Part shown: one piece after another, positions 47,709 to 58,212 of the stretch
How the letters are laid out: each line of letters starts with the position of its first letter
Numbering within the stretch: position 1 is the stretch's first letter
From: Guillardia theta CCMP2712
Lineage: Eukaryota; Cryptophyceae; Pyrenomonadales; Geminigeraceae
Assembly (NCBI RefSeq): GCF_000315625.1
Contig: NW_005434591.1
Coordinates: forward strand, 221,854-285,853
Direction of reading: 5' to 3'
Length of the DNA: 64,000 bases
The notes under the pieces: generated by a model
What the model was told of the DNA's origin: nothing
The model's input: the letters and a program-made list of their open reading frames with translations, nothing else
Database searches by the model: none
Program-made: the position numbers and the translations under genes

Positions 47709-47991
47709 GCAGAAGCAGCAGGTAGTGGTAGTGGAGAGACGGAAAGCTGAGGAGGAAGGGGATTTTCCACCCTCGAAGGGACCTCAGTCGCCTCCTCCTG
47801 ATCAGACGGTAAGGCCCCTGCACAAGATCACGAGGTACGTTTCTTCCTCCTCCTCTCCCCTCCCTCACGGTCTTGTCAGAGATGAGCTCTACTCTGTTAT
47901 TGCCGTCCTCCGACCAGAGCAAGCTGAGGTACAGATGGAGGGCGCGAGAGAGTGGCGGAAGAAGAGGACAGAGAAGTGGTGCTACGGCTAG
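40350..47991 (+). CDS. giant Glu/Gln-rich protein: CAP-like N-domain, EF-hand, CCDC177-like coiled coil
   Basis: Exon 1 (40350-40980) encodes about 210 residues resembling the helical N-domain of cyclase-associated protein (FHYERVIGGAILAGISWLYS, FPKGLELQ). A (GGGAGA)n intron can join it in frame to REKAAALQPADVDAPQESEG and an exon of about 3.2 kb (to near 44335). That exon is almost entirely Glu, Gln, Gly and Lys, with QEQEQ arrays and one EF-hand (LLDHNRDGRITVDDL, calcium ligands intact). A 402-nt CCT-rich intron (44428-44829) leads in frame to ARDKPLLVSLLHNFDGTRAP, NSPRSLRACEQEGILPHELV and a charged helix, the CCDC177/DUF4659 pattern. The rest (to TAG 47991) is coiled coil, a poly-Gln run and a tail (DELYSVIAVLRPEQAEV). 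About 2,100 residues, probably a flagellar or cytoskeletal structural protein. A frame change near 44280-44335 needs a 38-nt purine intron or is an error. Confidence 0.6.
41020..41135. repeat. (GGGAGA)n microsatellite
   Basis: GAGAGG units over about 110 bases. It probably forms most of the first intron of the giant gene. Confidence 0.9.
42222..42445 (+). repeat. in-frame GAGCAG/GTGCAG coding array
   Basis: Encodes alternating Glu-Gln and Val-Gln with occasional Leu. Further short GAGCAG arrays lie at 42593-42642 and 43170-43222 in the same frame, so the array spread without breaking the reading frame. Confidence 0.9.
44440..44640. repeat. (CCT)n/(TCC)n microsatellite intron core
   Basis: Pyrimidine-only tract within the intron that precedes the CCDC177-like exon. 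The apparent poly-Pro frame is not needed, since splicing across it restores a good protein. Confidence 0.8.
46392..46491. other. assembly gap (100 N)
   Basis: Flanked by GGA-rich sequence. It probably lies in an intron that starts at a GAG|GTGAGC donor near 46198 and ends before the exon reading TRAQMEVVERSKRIAEFQRK. A small exon could be hidden. Confidence 0.98.
47621..47721 (+). repeat. (CAG)n array encoding poly-Gln
   Basis: About 28 consecutive CAG codons, then two AAG interruptions, in frame with the giant gene. Pure CAG rather than mixed CAA/CAG implies recent expansion. Confidence 0.95.
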
Positions 47992-48742
47992 GAGGAGGAG
48001 GAGGAGGAGGAGGAGGAGGAGGAGGATCAAGGAGGAGCAGGAGGAGGAGGATCAAGGAGGAGCAGGAGGAGGAGGAGGAGGATCAAGGAGGAGGAGGAGG
48101 ATCGAGGAGGAGGAGGAGGAGGATCGAGGAGGAGGAGGAGGAGGAGGAGGTTGAAGGATTTTTGTTTTGCTGCAGGACGTCATTGCGCGGATGGTTATGA
48201 TGAAGAAGCGATGAAAGGTAGAAGAAGCATGGAAACATAGGGATAGCAATCTTGAAAGCAACAAACAGATGAAAAAGCAGAATGTAAGTGTATATATAGG
48301 GAACAACAGACAAGAAAACATGAATCAGCATCGATATCAGACAAACAATACAAAAAGATGCAGCAGGAGCGATTTGGCTCTTGCCACAGGAAGCTGAGAA
48401 CAATTTCATTTTCCAAGAAGGAATAAATCTTTCATATCTTCATGACTACATCCCTTCGTTTCTCTTCTCTGATCTTCTCTTCTTATTTTCTGCTTTCTTC
48501 CTTCGGTTGCAACCTATCATTTCTGGACTTGATTCTCGTTAGACATGCATGCTTCAATCTCTGGGCACTAACAGCACATTTTACCTCACAAACCTTTCAT
48601 TCAAAGCAAATCGCTCATAAATAACTTACGTCGATTCCTCTCCACCTCTCCCTCTCAACTTTCCCTCCCACTCCCCTCCGCTCCCCCACAATTTCCCGCT
48701 TCTCTCTCCTGCTCTTCCCTCTCCTCTCCTCTCCTCCTCTTC
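47992..48742. other. spacer between convergent genes
   Basis: Starts with a GGA microsatellite (47992-48150) and then ordinary AT-balanced sequence. 48640-48740 is pyrimidine-rich. No gene seen. It holds the 3' ends of the giant gene and the C2H2 gene. Confidence 0.55.
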
Positions 48743-50048
48743 TCAGTCTCGGTATCTCCTTTCGCCATAGTCATTAGAGAATCGATTTGAACTCGACGCT
48801 TCCGACATCCCATAAGAGTTCCGCGCCCGGTCGCGCTCGTAGCTCCTCCTAAATCCTCGTCCTCGTCCTCTCCCTCCCCTCCCCCTCCCTCCGCGGCTCA
48901 GGTTGTCTGTCCTGCTCATCAGCTCTTCGCCGCAGCAAATCCTCTCGTGTCTCTCCAGCCATTTCTGGTACACGAACGATCTCCCGCAGCGCTGGCACTT
49001 GAACGTCGGCTTGTCGAAAGCTCCTCGGCCCGTCGAGAACGCTGCGAGTACATCGAGACTGCAAGGCGTCTCGTGCTTTCCCTCCTGCCCGTCTTCGTCC
49101 CAGCTCCGGCTCCTCTTGGAGCTCGCAAGGGGCTCCTCCTTCCTCCTCCTCTCCTGCATTCGATGAGGTCCATCATGCTCAGTTACGGGCTCGTCGCAGT
49201 GAACGCTGAAGTGATCGTAAATCTCGGGAAAGCTCATCATTCCGTCGTCGTGATCCTGCTGCAGCCTGTCTGCTGTCCCGTGACTGCTCAGAGCAGCATG
49301 CCCGTCATGCAGGTTGTGCATGGAGTGACTCTCGTGTCCATTCCCCACATCATCGCTGTCCTTGCGCCAGCTTTTCATCATCTGGCTCATAAAGTTGGGG
49401 TCGCCCCCAGCACCTCCGCTGCTCCTCCTCCTGTCGAACGGCTGTGGATGATGCTCATCAGTCGGCGACAAGTTGCGATGCATGCCAGGCCCTCCGCCCC
49501 GGGGGTGTGCGGAGGGCTGAGAGGACGCGGATCTCTGACCGGACGAGCTTGTACGGGAGCCTTTGGATCGCCGAGAGTGTTTGTGATGTCCTCGGGGCGG
49601 CTGCACATCATCACAGTGGTTTCCGTTCTCAAGGTGCTTGGCTTCAGCCTCCTTCTGCCTTTGAAGCTTCTTCTTCAAGGCGAACAAGAAGGCCTTGACA
49701 TTGATCTTGTGCTGAATGAAATGATCGACATGCTCATCGTGGCTCTTCCTGGCGTTGAGCAGGGAGCTTGTTTCTGCCTGATTCAGAGTCTTGTCGATCA
49801 AACTCTCTGCCACGGGATCCACATGCCCAGGAATCATCCACTGCAACACAAACTTCTCCTCCTGTGAAGCTCGTTTGACTATAAGGAAGAACCTGAATGT
49901 TCAAATCAGTGTCATGTGTCAACCATGTGCCAGCAGCTCACCCAGGAGGCAGCACAGGCTCTTGGCTGTGGATATCAAGAGTCTCTGTAGCGCATACACA
50001 CTGAGCATGTCCACACATCTTGATACTTGCCTTGGATTCGTCGTCCAT
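48743..50048 (-). CDS. C2H2-type zinc-finger protein with RGG tail
   Basis: Start chosen at ATG 50048, reading MDDESKASIKMCGHAQCVCA then TLDIHSQEPVLPPG. An intron (about 49889-49937) restores frame into FFLIVKRASQEEKFVLQWMI and one long exon. About 435 residues. A Ser/His-rich middle is followed near 49010-48940 by FKCQRCGRSFVYQKWLERH and ERIC, a single zinc finger with C-x2-C-x12-H-x3-C ligands (the last His replaced by Cys). Next comes GGRGRGGRGRGRGFRR, an RGG box typical of RNA-binding proteins, and an Arg/Ser/Tyr tail. Likely a nuclear or RNP protein. The precise family is not recognised. Confidence 0.75.
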
Positions 50049-51688
50049 CCCTGGTTGCCATAGTATCGCTTCCATCGCGATTGTTGTATTACGTCAGCTT
50101 ATATTATCCCATGCCGCCAAACAGCCCAACGCCGTGAAAGTGCTCGGTCATATCAGACAAAGGAGATCCATCTCTCTGCTGCTGAAGACAGCAATGATCC
50201 TCAAGTCCTATTGGACCTGTAACAATGAGCTCAAATCATGGTTGGAAATCTAGTCAGTGAGTGCTTGCAAAAACAGTCAACAACTCGCTCATCTGGATTG
50301 AATGTCCTTTGATACTCACGACAAACAGTGAGATAGAAATGAACCATGTGTGAATTCAACACAAGATCTGCAAAATCCTACATCTAACTCCTTGCTCGCC
50401 CCCCTTCGCCTCTGCTCAAGTCCAGTAGAATCTTTAAAGCACGAAGCCTTCGCCTCCTGCTCCAACCCAGACCAACACAGCTTCTTTTCTCACACCAGAT
50501 GTCTTACAATCTGTTCTCTTGCTCCTATCTCTGCTAGTCCTGCCTTTATTTGCCCCACATCTTCCTCCTCTCCCCTCTTCCTCCCCTCCGCCTTCCCCGC
50601 CATTTTTTCCATCTCCCTGCATCAACCCACCCCCGCCCTTCATCGAGAAACGTGGGGTGTTCAAGGGGTCCATAGAGCTCCCAGTAGGATAATTTACTCA
50701 AGTTATGTAAATTCCAGCCTGCCTCAGCCGCTCAGGCTGCCATCCCTTGCAGTGCGGTCACAATCCGGCCGGGGCCGCACGGATGATCGGCGCCGCCCTG
50801 ACCGTGACTGGCCGGGCAGGCCCAGCAGCGTGGCCCGGCCCGCCCGGGCGGCGGCCGGGCGTCCAGTTCCGATCAGATTAGAAATTGATTAACGCATCCG
50901 GTCCAGGATCTTTCGGGATGAGTCAAGGAGGGTTCCGGTTTGGTTGAAGTTTGGTTGAACTTGTGGGTCTCGCCGTCTTTTCTTTCCGAGTTCAGTTCCC
51001 GCCGTATGACCCAATGTCAGGATCAAGCCAGCAGGCTCTAAGTTCACCTGATTGTGCTCGTACAGTGATTTTTTAACTTAACTTTGAGTAAAGAAGACCG
51101 TACTCCGGCCCGGGAGGCCACTGTGCGCGCGGAAGCACTTCCGCAGCGGCGGCTGAGAGTCGACCGTCAGTGGTACTACTTTTACTCAAAGTTAAGTTAA
51201 ACATCAGTACGAGGGCAATCAGTACCAGTAGGCCCGGTACACTAGGATAGCCGGCCGGGTCACCGTAGGCCCCGAGGCCCCGTGACTGCACGCATGCCCC
51301 CGCGAAAAATGCTTCGGTCATCAAACCAGGCCAGATGCTGCTGCAGGATAGGAGGATGAGAGGAGAGGAGGGGGAGGGAGGAGGAGGACCGTAAAGAGAA
51401 ACCCTGTGACCATGGTTGACGAGAAGGAGGGTGGGAGAAAGTAAGACCGAGGAGACTGACTCTCGAGACGTTGGGTGTGCAACAAAGCATGCCGAGCCGT
51501 ATGGTCACAATGAGGAGATGAAGGTGGATGGATGATCTTGTACATGGTCATATCAGACGGAGAGAGAAAGAATCTTGTGGGTGCAGAAGCATCGTGATGC
51601 TTGTTGGAGGAGGTTGAGAGTGAGAATGGGACAGCGCTGTTTCGCAGTCCATTTCTGTCATGGCTGACTTGCTTGCAGGGTTGCAACC
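50049..51688. other. intergenic region with a TIR-bearing repeat element
   Basis: No supported gene. Open frames around 50350-50890 are composition shadows. 50750-50880 is a GGCCGGGG/CCCGGGCGG block. 50935-51260 holds the element with the perfect inverted repeat. 51350-51390 is a GGAGG-rich tract before the coiled-coil gene. Confidence 0.5.
51015..51260. repeat. MITE-like element with perfect 21-bp inverted repeat
   Basis: The arm at 51072-51092 (TTTAACTTAACTTTGAGTAA, plus one A) is exactly complementary to 51181-51201, enclosing 88 bases that include GTACTCCGGCCCGGGAGGCC. Outside the perfect part the arms continue as imperfect complements (CTCGTACAGTGA versus ATCAGTACGAG). A degraded relative lies at 39960-40130. 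No transposase is encoded. Confidence 0.7.
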
Positions 51689-52912
51689 ATGAATGGTCCT
51701 AGTTTGTCGCTGCCACTTTCTGTCTCCACACCGAGGAAGCAGCATCAATCCCTCAAGGCGATGAGGAGTGCGGTGAAGGATATGCAGGCCAGGCTCTCTG
51801 CTCCAAGACTCAACTACTCGTGGAACGAGGACGGAAATCCGCTGCAAGCATCGGCAGGCTGGAGGAGGAGGACGATAGGAACAGTCCCCAAGAGCGGCGG
51901 AGAGGGTGAGTGGGACGAAGTGGATGAGACGGAGTACCGAAGAGGAAAGATCAGAGAAACGATCAGAAGGGACTGGGACGATGAATCGCCTTCCCCTCCT
52001 CGCTCAAATGTCTTTCATCGCAAACGGTTCCTGCATCCTCGAAGTTGTGGTGTTGAGCAGCTGGCACTGGAACACTCCATGCTCGGGGACGGCAACGGCT
52101 GTTCTCCTCTCCAGGGTCTTGGCGATGCTCGTGAACTTGAACTCGAAGCTGTTGCGGGGACAACAGCAGCAGCCATCCTGAGAGAGTGCGAGCACTTGTT
52201 TGGTCTCATCGACGAGATGAAGCTCGACATCGATGCATCGAAGGAGCAAGAGCGCAAGAGCTTCGGGCACAGGGCGACACAGACAAGTGAAGTTGAAAGA
52301 GAGGAGGTCAGAAGTGAGGAGGTTGCAGTTCAAGAGCAGGACAAGATCTTAGGTGACATGCAGGAGATGCGGGAGGCATACGAGCAGTTGCATGTCCTGC
52401 TCGAGCACCACGAGGAGCAGCTGATGGAGCTTCAGCATGCCCAACACAACTTCCTCAACCAAATCGCCCAGCTGCAGCAGCAAGCTGAGAGCGACAAGTC
52501 ACGGTTGCTGCACGCGCAGGAGGCGATGAAGGTGCTGCTGATGCTGGTGGACGAGACGTGCGAGGAGGGGCTGGCGATCTCTAAGAGTTTGCACATGGAT
52601 GAACGAGCCGACCTGCAGCCTCCCGCCCTCCTCCTCTGCTCCACCGTGGAGGCCGCGCTGACAGTGTTGAGAGACATGACGGAGGAGCAAGAGGAGCTGG
52701 AGCTGACGGCCTCGCGGGGACTGGAGATGATCTCGTTTGCGCGGAGGATACACGCCCAGCGGCTGCAGGTGCTCTCGCGCATGTTCTGCTCCTGGCTGGC
52801 AGAGACGAGGCGGGCTCATGCTCGTCGGCTGCCGTTTGAGCGGCTGATCAGACTGCCGGACATCGAGATCATTCACACAGGTGCAGGACGTGACAACCAG
52901 GACGGCAGCTGA
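51689..52912 (+). CDS. coiled-coil protein, function unknown
   Basis: Single exon, ATG 51689, 407 residues. The N-terminal third is basic and Ser/Pro-rich with a Trp motif (LNYSWNEDGNPLQASAGWRR). The middle (about 195-280) is long coiled coil (ILGDMQEMREAYEQLHVLLE, FLNQIAQLQQQAESDKSRLL). The C-terminus is helical (CSWLAETRRAHARRLPFERL). No enzymatic motif. The start is preceded by TTGCAACC and a possible 3' splice site, so a 5' UTR intron is possible. It might be a basal-body or microtubule-associated protein. Confidence 0.75.
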   Translation: MNGPSLSLPLSVSTPRKQHQSLKAMRSAVKDMQARLSAPRLNYSWNEDGNPLQASAGWRRRTIGTVPKSGGEGEWDEVDETEYRRGKIRETIRRDWDDESPSPPRSNVFHRKRFLHPRSCGVEQLALEHSMLGDGNGCSPLQGLGDARELELEAVAGTTAAAILRECEHLFGLIDEMKLDIDASKEQERKSFGHRATQTSEVEREEVRSEEVAVQEQDKILGDMQEMREAYEQLHVLLEHHEEQLMELQHAQHNFLNQIAQLQQQAESDKSRLLHAQEAMKVLLMLVDETCEEGLAISKSLHMDERADLQPPALLLCSTVEAALTVLRDMTEEQEELELTASRGLEMISFARRIHAQRLQVLSRMFCSWLAETRRAHARRLPFERLIRLPDIEIIHTGAGRDNQDGS

Positions 52913-53127
52913 CCGTAACGAGTCAATCGAGCTTATCCCTCACTTTCATTCCATTGTTTATCCCATCCTTACTCCAACTACGACAGACAGACGGGCTAAC
53001 GGCCGATGTCAAACTCGTTGCTCCTCTGGTCCTTGATGAGCTCACGATGCGCCTGGAAGAGAGTCACAGGCAGCACGGAAAGGAGAGCATAGCTCCTGAC
53101 CTCCCTCCGTCGAGACATCCATCGCAT

Positions 53128-54100
53128 CTACACGCGCGTCAAGCATCTTACAGTCAACGTTATCGGGGTACCTGGAGCTTCTGCTGGAGGGTCTGATGGA
53201 GCCTCTGCCGGAGCCTGTGCTGGAGCGTCTGCTGGAGGAGCTTCTGCCGGAGCTTCTGCCGGAGGAGCATCGGCTTGAGGGGCTTCTGCCGAGTCATTTG
53301 CTGCCGCTCCCGCAAGTTCCTGAGGTTCTTTAGGCTCGGCAGCAAGAGCTGCAGTCACATTCGTCGCTTCCGGCTGCGGGGGTTTCCTTACAAACATGGC
53401 ATCAGCATTGAAATGATACCTGAACTGCATTCCGATCTAAACTCTTGAGTTTCTTCAAGAGTGTAGCTGTTGACATGAGTAAGAGAAAAAGGTGTGGTTT
53501 TCCCATCAAACTACTTCACCTGTCTTTCGACGTTTGACTTGTTCGAGCCGTTGATTCTCTTCTTCACACTTTCAACATGTCAAGCTTTGCTCAGTCATCG
53601 GGCAAGGGGACACCTTCTCCTTAGCTGATCGTTTATCCTTTGCCTCGTCGGAGTCTTTGCTTGCCTGCTCCTTCTCCTTCTCCCCTGATGGAGCTGCTTC
53701 TGTGTCTGTCGCTGCTGCAGTTGAATTCACCGACGATGATCCAGCAGCAGAAGCAGCAGCTACTGCTGCAGGTGTGGGCGTTCTAGCAGGGGGCTGCGCA
53801 GCTGAGTAGAACACAGTGAGCTTGGGAGCAGAGAGAGGACGACACGACGACTCACTGTCCTTCTTCGCGTACTGCCAGCAACAACCGTCAGTCTCATGTT
53901 ACACAACCCAACAAGTCATCACTCACCGCGCTTGCGTTTGCAAGAATCTGAGCTTTGGTCTACACGGCGCCCACGTCAGAAACAAATACACTTGGCATGA
54001 TTGAGGTTCCAACCTGACTTGCCTTCTGAAGAGATTCTCCCGCATCCTTCAGCTGCTTGGAGGCATTGGAAATAAGAGCTTGAGCTTTCATTCGACATTC
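53128..54100 (-). CDS. Ala/Pro-rich and helical exons downstream of MED7
   Basis: Exons in consistent order and phase read KAQALISNASKQLKDAGESL, TKAQILANASA, YAKKDSE, VFYSAAQPPARTPTPAAVAA with a Glu/Lys tail, NQRLEQVKRRKTATLLKKLK, then PEATNVTAALAAEPKEPQEL and an Ala-Pro-Glu repeat (APAEAPPADAPAQAPAEAP) ending near 53128. Introns are 40-60 nt. It could be a C-terminal extension of MED7 or a separate short gene. The exon junction near 54110 does not keep phase in my reading, which favours separation or a missed splice site. No family recognised. Confidence 0.45.
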
Positions 54101-55043
54101 CCTTCAAGTTCGAGCGAGTCAGGAAAGATTTCTCAAAGTTCGAACTCTCAATGTACTTGAGCTGTTTCGCTTCTTCCCGACGTTTTTCTACCTAAGAAAA
54201 CTCTCTTACGATGCTAACACATCCCATGAGAAAGGTACCTGAGCGCGCAGTGTTGTGATCAACGCCTGTCTTGCCTGATATGGCCGAAATCGGGAGAGGG
54301 TGAGATGCATCGCTCCGATGATGCTTTCAATCTTTCCTCGCTGCGAGAACAAACAGGAGGATGAAATCTTAGCTTGTCATCAGCCCCAGCACACACTCAG
54401 TTTACCTGCTCGTCTATCTCTCGAATTTTCTTCTGATCTTCTTCAGAGCGGCAGAGCGTTGGGCGTTCTGCATGCAAACTGATCAGCCATGTCCCAAAGG
54501 ACTCGGAGTAACTCTCACCGATCATGAGCTTCAAAAGGTTCAAATATTCGTCTGCAATAGAGAGCAGTCAATAAAGTCAAGATACCACCAAGGAAGACAG
54601 CAAGCTGCAAGTCTGCGGCCAAAACACAGCAAGGCAATAGCGAGGGTTCACTATCAACCTGGAAGTGCCCTATTCAACAGCCTCATGATGGCAATCGGCG
54701 ACTGCGATTCGCTGTCTGAGATGCCCAGCTCCAACCCCTGCCATCAAGTCACATGTACTAGCACGGCGATGGCGAGAGACCTTCTCGGCAAGAGCAGCAT
54801 GGGGCTGTTGTGGCGCGAAAGAAGTATCGTACAAGGTTCCGAACATGACGTAAGGCCCTGGCAGCTAGCGTCAGTTGAACCTCTCCCTTGAGGACCCCCA
54901 GAAGGGTCCAGCCAAGGTGGTCCACCTTCTATGGGCGGAGGAGGCGCGGGGCATTGAAACTCCTTGTTCGAATGAGGCTCGAACTCCTCGTAAAACTTGG
55001 GAGGAGGAGGAAAAGGAGCAACGGCAGCGTTTGTTTGCGACAT
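54100..55043 (-). CDS. MED7: Mediator complex subunit 7
   Basis: ATG 55043 (MSQTNAAVAPFPPPPKFYEE) gives the PPPPxYY and PAPPPPI start of MED7, followed after an intron by MFGTLYDTSFAPQQPHAALA, matching the MFG that follows PPPI in known MED7. Later exons give GLELGISDSESQSPIAIMRL, DEYLNLLKLMI, RPTLCRSEEDQKKIREIDEQ, RGKIESIIGAMHLTLSRFRP and YQARQALITTLRAQVEKRRE. The last two match the family signature HHLxNEYRPHQARETLxxMMxxQ. MED7 pairs with MED21 in the Mediator middle module, linking activators to RNA polymerase II. About 230 residues. The 3' end is uncertain. It is divergent from SF3A1, 857 bases away. Confidence 0.75.
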
Positions 55044-55900
55044 GGCCCGCAATCAAGAGGTCTCGACGAGCACAGCCCCGATGTCGTCCCACTGAAAAGT
55101 TTCCAGTTTCCCCCGATCGATCAAGAGCGCAACGTGAAACCTGCAGGTTGAACTCATCAGCTGATTCCAGGAAACGCTTGTTCTTCGCTGGTCCACACGC
55201 TCCCTTTCTGCCTACGACGTCTGTAATGAAAGGAAAGAAATGTCCTTGATCGCTTTTCCAACTATCTGACCATCAATGACACCGCATGATGGAATACACC
55301 GGCACTTCAGTATCTTCCTTTGTCGCTATCTGCTGCCTTAAACATACGAGCAGAACTGATGCTGATGTACAAGGATTGTTAAACTCTACATTCATACCCG
55401 CTGACCTCAATACCCTGAATCCCCACATGAAACAACCCGTCATGTCTTCTCTCATGTGACATCAACACCTGACGTGTTCTTTCTACTTCTGATCCTGCTG
55501 CTCCTCGTCATTCTTCCCATCCTTCTTCTCGTCCTCGACCTCGACCTCCTCCTGCTCCTTCCCGCAGAAGCTTTGAAGGGCAGCATTTGCAGGACTTGTG
55601 GGTATGAGCGGGGATGCGGTCACTGCTTTTGTCAGGCAGGGTGGGTGAGAGTAACGTGCAGGGTGGGGGTGAAGGTTCAGGTAAAAAAGGGTGGTAGGGT
55701 GTATGATTCATTTCATAGGTAGGGTACAAAGTATGAATTGGTAGGGTAATTTGCACATATTTCACCCGGTGGGTAAATTATTTTGGTGGGGTGAAATTCG
55801 ATGATGGAGGTCATCATTCAGGTGGTAGGGGTCAATAAGCAGGGGGTGGGGTATTGATAGGGGGTAGGGTAGGGGTAGAACCACGAGCCGCGGCAGCAGA
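55044..55900 (+). promoter_or_regulatory. divergent promoter region of MED7 and SF3A1 with G-rich tract
   Basis: 55600-55885 carries at least eight GGTAGGG/GGGTGGG/GGGGTAGGGG words on the SF3A1 coding strand, the last ending about 20 bases before its ATG. Nothing else is recognised. No TATA word is seen near either start. Confidence 0.5.
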
Positions 55901-58212
55901 ATGCCGGACGCGAGCATGGGCGGTATGGCGGGAGAAGGAGGAGGAGGAGATACAGGACCAGAATCCTCCATCAAGACGATCGGGATCATTGTTCCTCCTC
56001 CTGACATGAAGAGCATCGTCGACAAGACAGCTTCTTTCGTCGCCAAGAACGGTCCCCAGTTCGAGCAGAGGATCTTGAACAATGAGCGCAATACCACCAA
56101 GTTTGCCTTCCTTCAGTCGACGTCTCCTTACTATCCCTACTATCAGAAGAAGCTCGCAGAAGCGCGAGAGTCCTCGGGCCCAGCCGCACCAGAAGTGGCT
56201 TCGTCGAAGCCGGAGGACAATCAGGCGGAAGGTGCTGGAGACAAGAAGGAAGTTTCCGTGACCATTGAGGCCAAGGCCACCATAGAGAAGAAGCAGAAAC
56301 GGCCTCTCAAGGAGCCTCCTCCTGATGCTTACACCGTGAAACCTCCTGACGGTTTGACCATCCCAAGTCTTGACCTTGACATTATCAAGCTCACGGCCCA
56401 GTACGTTGCGCTGAATGGCCGCTCGTTCTTGAATGGCCTGCTGACGCGAGAGAGCAGAAACCCGCAGTTTGACTTCTTGAAGGGGCATCACTACTTGTTC
56501 TCTTACTTCACGGGGCTGGTGGAGGCCTACACCAAGGTCGTGAACCCGCCGGAGGGAATCATCGAGAAGCTGGAAAAGGACGCTGAAGACCATGTGGACG
56601 TGCTTGAGCGAGCATTCCAGAAGCTAGACTGGGAGGCCCACGTGGAGAAGCAGAGGCAGATGACTGAAGACCAGGCGAAGAGAGAGCGAGAGATCGCGGC
56701 GACAATCGACTGGCATGACTTCAAGGTGGTTGAAATGATTGATTTCAAGGACAGCGAAGACGCCGACCTCCCCCCTCCTCTCTCCGAATCCGAACTGAGG
56801 GCACTCCGCCTGCGGGCCCACACAGCAATCGAGCCTGTGAAGGAGAAGGTGGTGGAGGAGCAGGCGGACATGGAGATGGATGAAGGAGGAGACATGGACA
56901 TGGAGGAAGACACCTCAGTTGCTCAACCTCCGCCAGAAGAGAAACCAGAACAAGAAATCCTTCAACAAGACCTGGATGGACCAATGAAGATCGTGAAGAA
57001 CTACTCCAAGCCAGCGCCGTCTGCGGATGGAGGAAAGGGCTCTTCTGCCTACATGATCTCTCCCATCACAGGCCAACAAGTGCCGGTTGCACAAATGGCG
57101 GAGCATATGCGTATCGCCTTGTTGGATCCCAAGTGGAAGGAGAAGAGTGGTATCGTCAAGCCTGGAGAGAAGGAAGACACCCTCGCTGCTCACGTGGAGG
57201 TTGGGCAGAGTTTGGCAAAGATGGCAGCTAAGCGTAAGGACATCTTCGGAACAGACGAGGAGGTGTTTGGAGACTCGAAGAAGAAGGGCGACGGCAAGGT
57301 AAATTTCTCCCCTCCTCATCCTCCTTGTTTGATGGGCTTTCTGTGCAGGGAGATGGAGCAGCTCAAAACCAAGCCAAACAGCAGGCAGCTGCTAGAGCAG
57401 CGATGGAGGCGCAGCAACTCATGCAGCAGAGACAAGAGGCGGAGAAGAATGTCGCAGACATCATTAAGCGTGCGGAAGAGAAGGTTGCCGGCGCTATCGG
57501 AGCTGCGCCCCCAAGGCCAGACATGTCGCAGGCCAGCCAAGCTCCTCCTCCGCCTCCGGTGTCCTCGATGCCACCGCAGCAACCTCCTCCTCCTCCTCAA
57601 CATGCACCTCCCATGCACGCTATGCCTCACGGCGGTCCTCCTCCAGGCATGCCTGGACCGGGAGGAATGATGCCTGGGCCGGGAGGGATGATGATGATGC
57701 GACCAGGAGGCCCTCCAGTTCCTGGCCCACCAGGTGGCATGATGTACGGGATGCAAGGGATGCCGCCCGGTATGCCGCCCGGTATGCCACCCGGTATGCC
57801 GCCCGGCATGATGGGGATGCCACCTGGAGCGCCGGGAATGATGCCGGGAATGCCGGCTGAGTCAGATCCCAAGCGAGCCAAGGCTGAGGCAAACCTCTAT
57901 CCGGAGCACACGTGGGCTGCCAACCACCCGAACCCGATCACGGTCAAGGTGCTGGTTCCTAAGGAGGAGGTAAACTCCAAGTTCAACTTCAACGGTCAGA
58001 CTGTCATGCTCAACAGCATCGCAACAAACTGCACCATCAAGGATCTCAAGGACAAACTCACCAGCTACCTGGGCGGGCTACCGGCGAACAAGATGAAGTT
58101 GAGCACTGTGAAGATCGGCGTGCTGAAGGACAACATGTCCATCGCGTATTACAACTTCCTCGAGGGAGAGAACCTGATGGTCGGCATGAAGGAACGTGGA
58201 GGTCGCAAGTAG
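55901..58212 (+). CDS. SF3A1: splicing factor 3A subunit 1
   Basis: Two exons, 55901-57298 and 57349-58212, with a 50-nt intron (GTAAAT to GTGCAG). Product 753 residues (human about 793). SURP 1 (about 27-85) has IVDKTASFVAKNGPQFEQRI and NTTKFAFLQSTSPYYPYYQ. SURP 2 (about 155-212) has IKLTAQYVALNGRSFLNGLL and FDFLKGHHYLFSYFTGLVEA. Next comes the PRP21-like region, an acidic stretch (about 310-345), a segment containing YMISPITGQQVPVAQMAEHM, a Pro/Met/Gly-rich tract (about 500-620) and a C-terminal ubiquitin-like domain (about 660-750) ending in MKERGGRK. SF3A1 is part of U2 snRNP, where the SURP domain binds SF3A3 and the ubiquitin-like domain contacts U1 stem-loop 4. Intact. Confidence 0.96.

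Noticed and set aside
50350-50892. 180-residue plus-strand frame
   Set aside because: Runs into a GC-rich repeat block, has no domain signature, and lies in a repeat-rich spacer.
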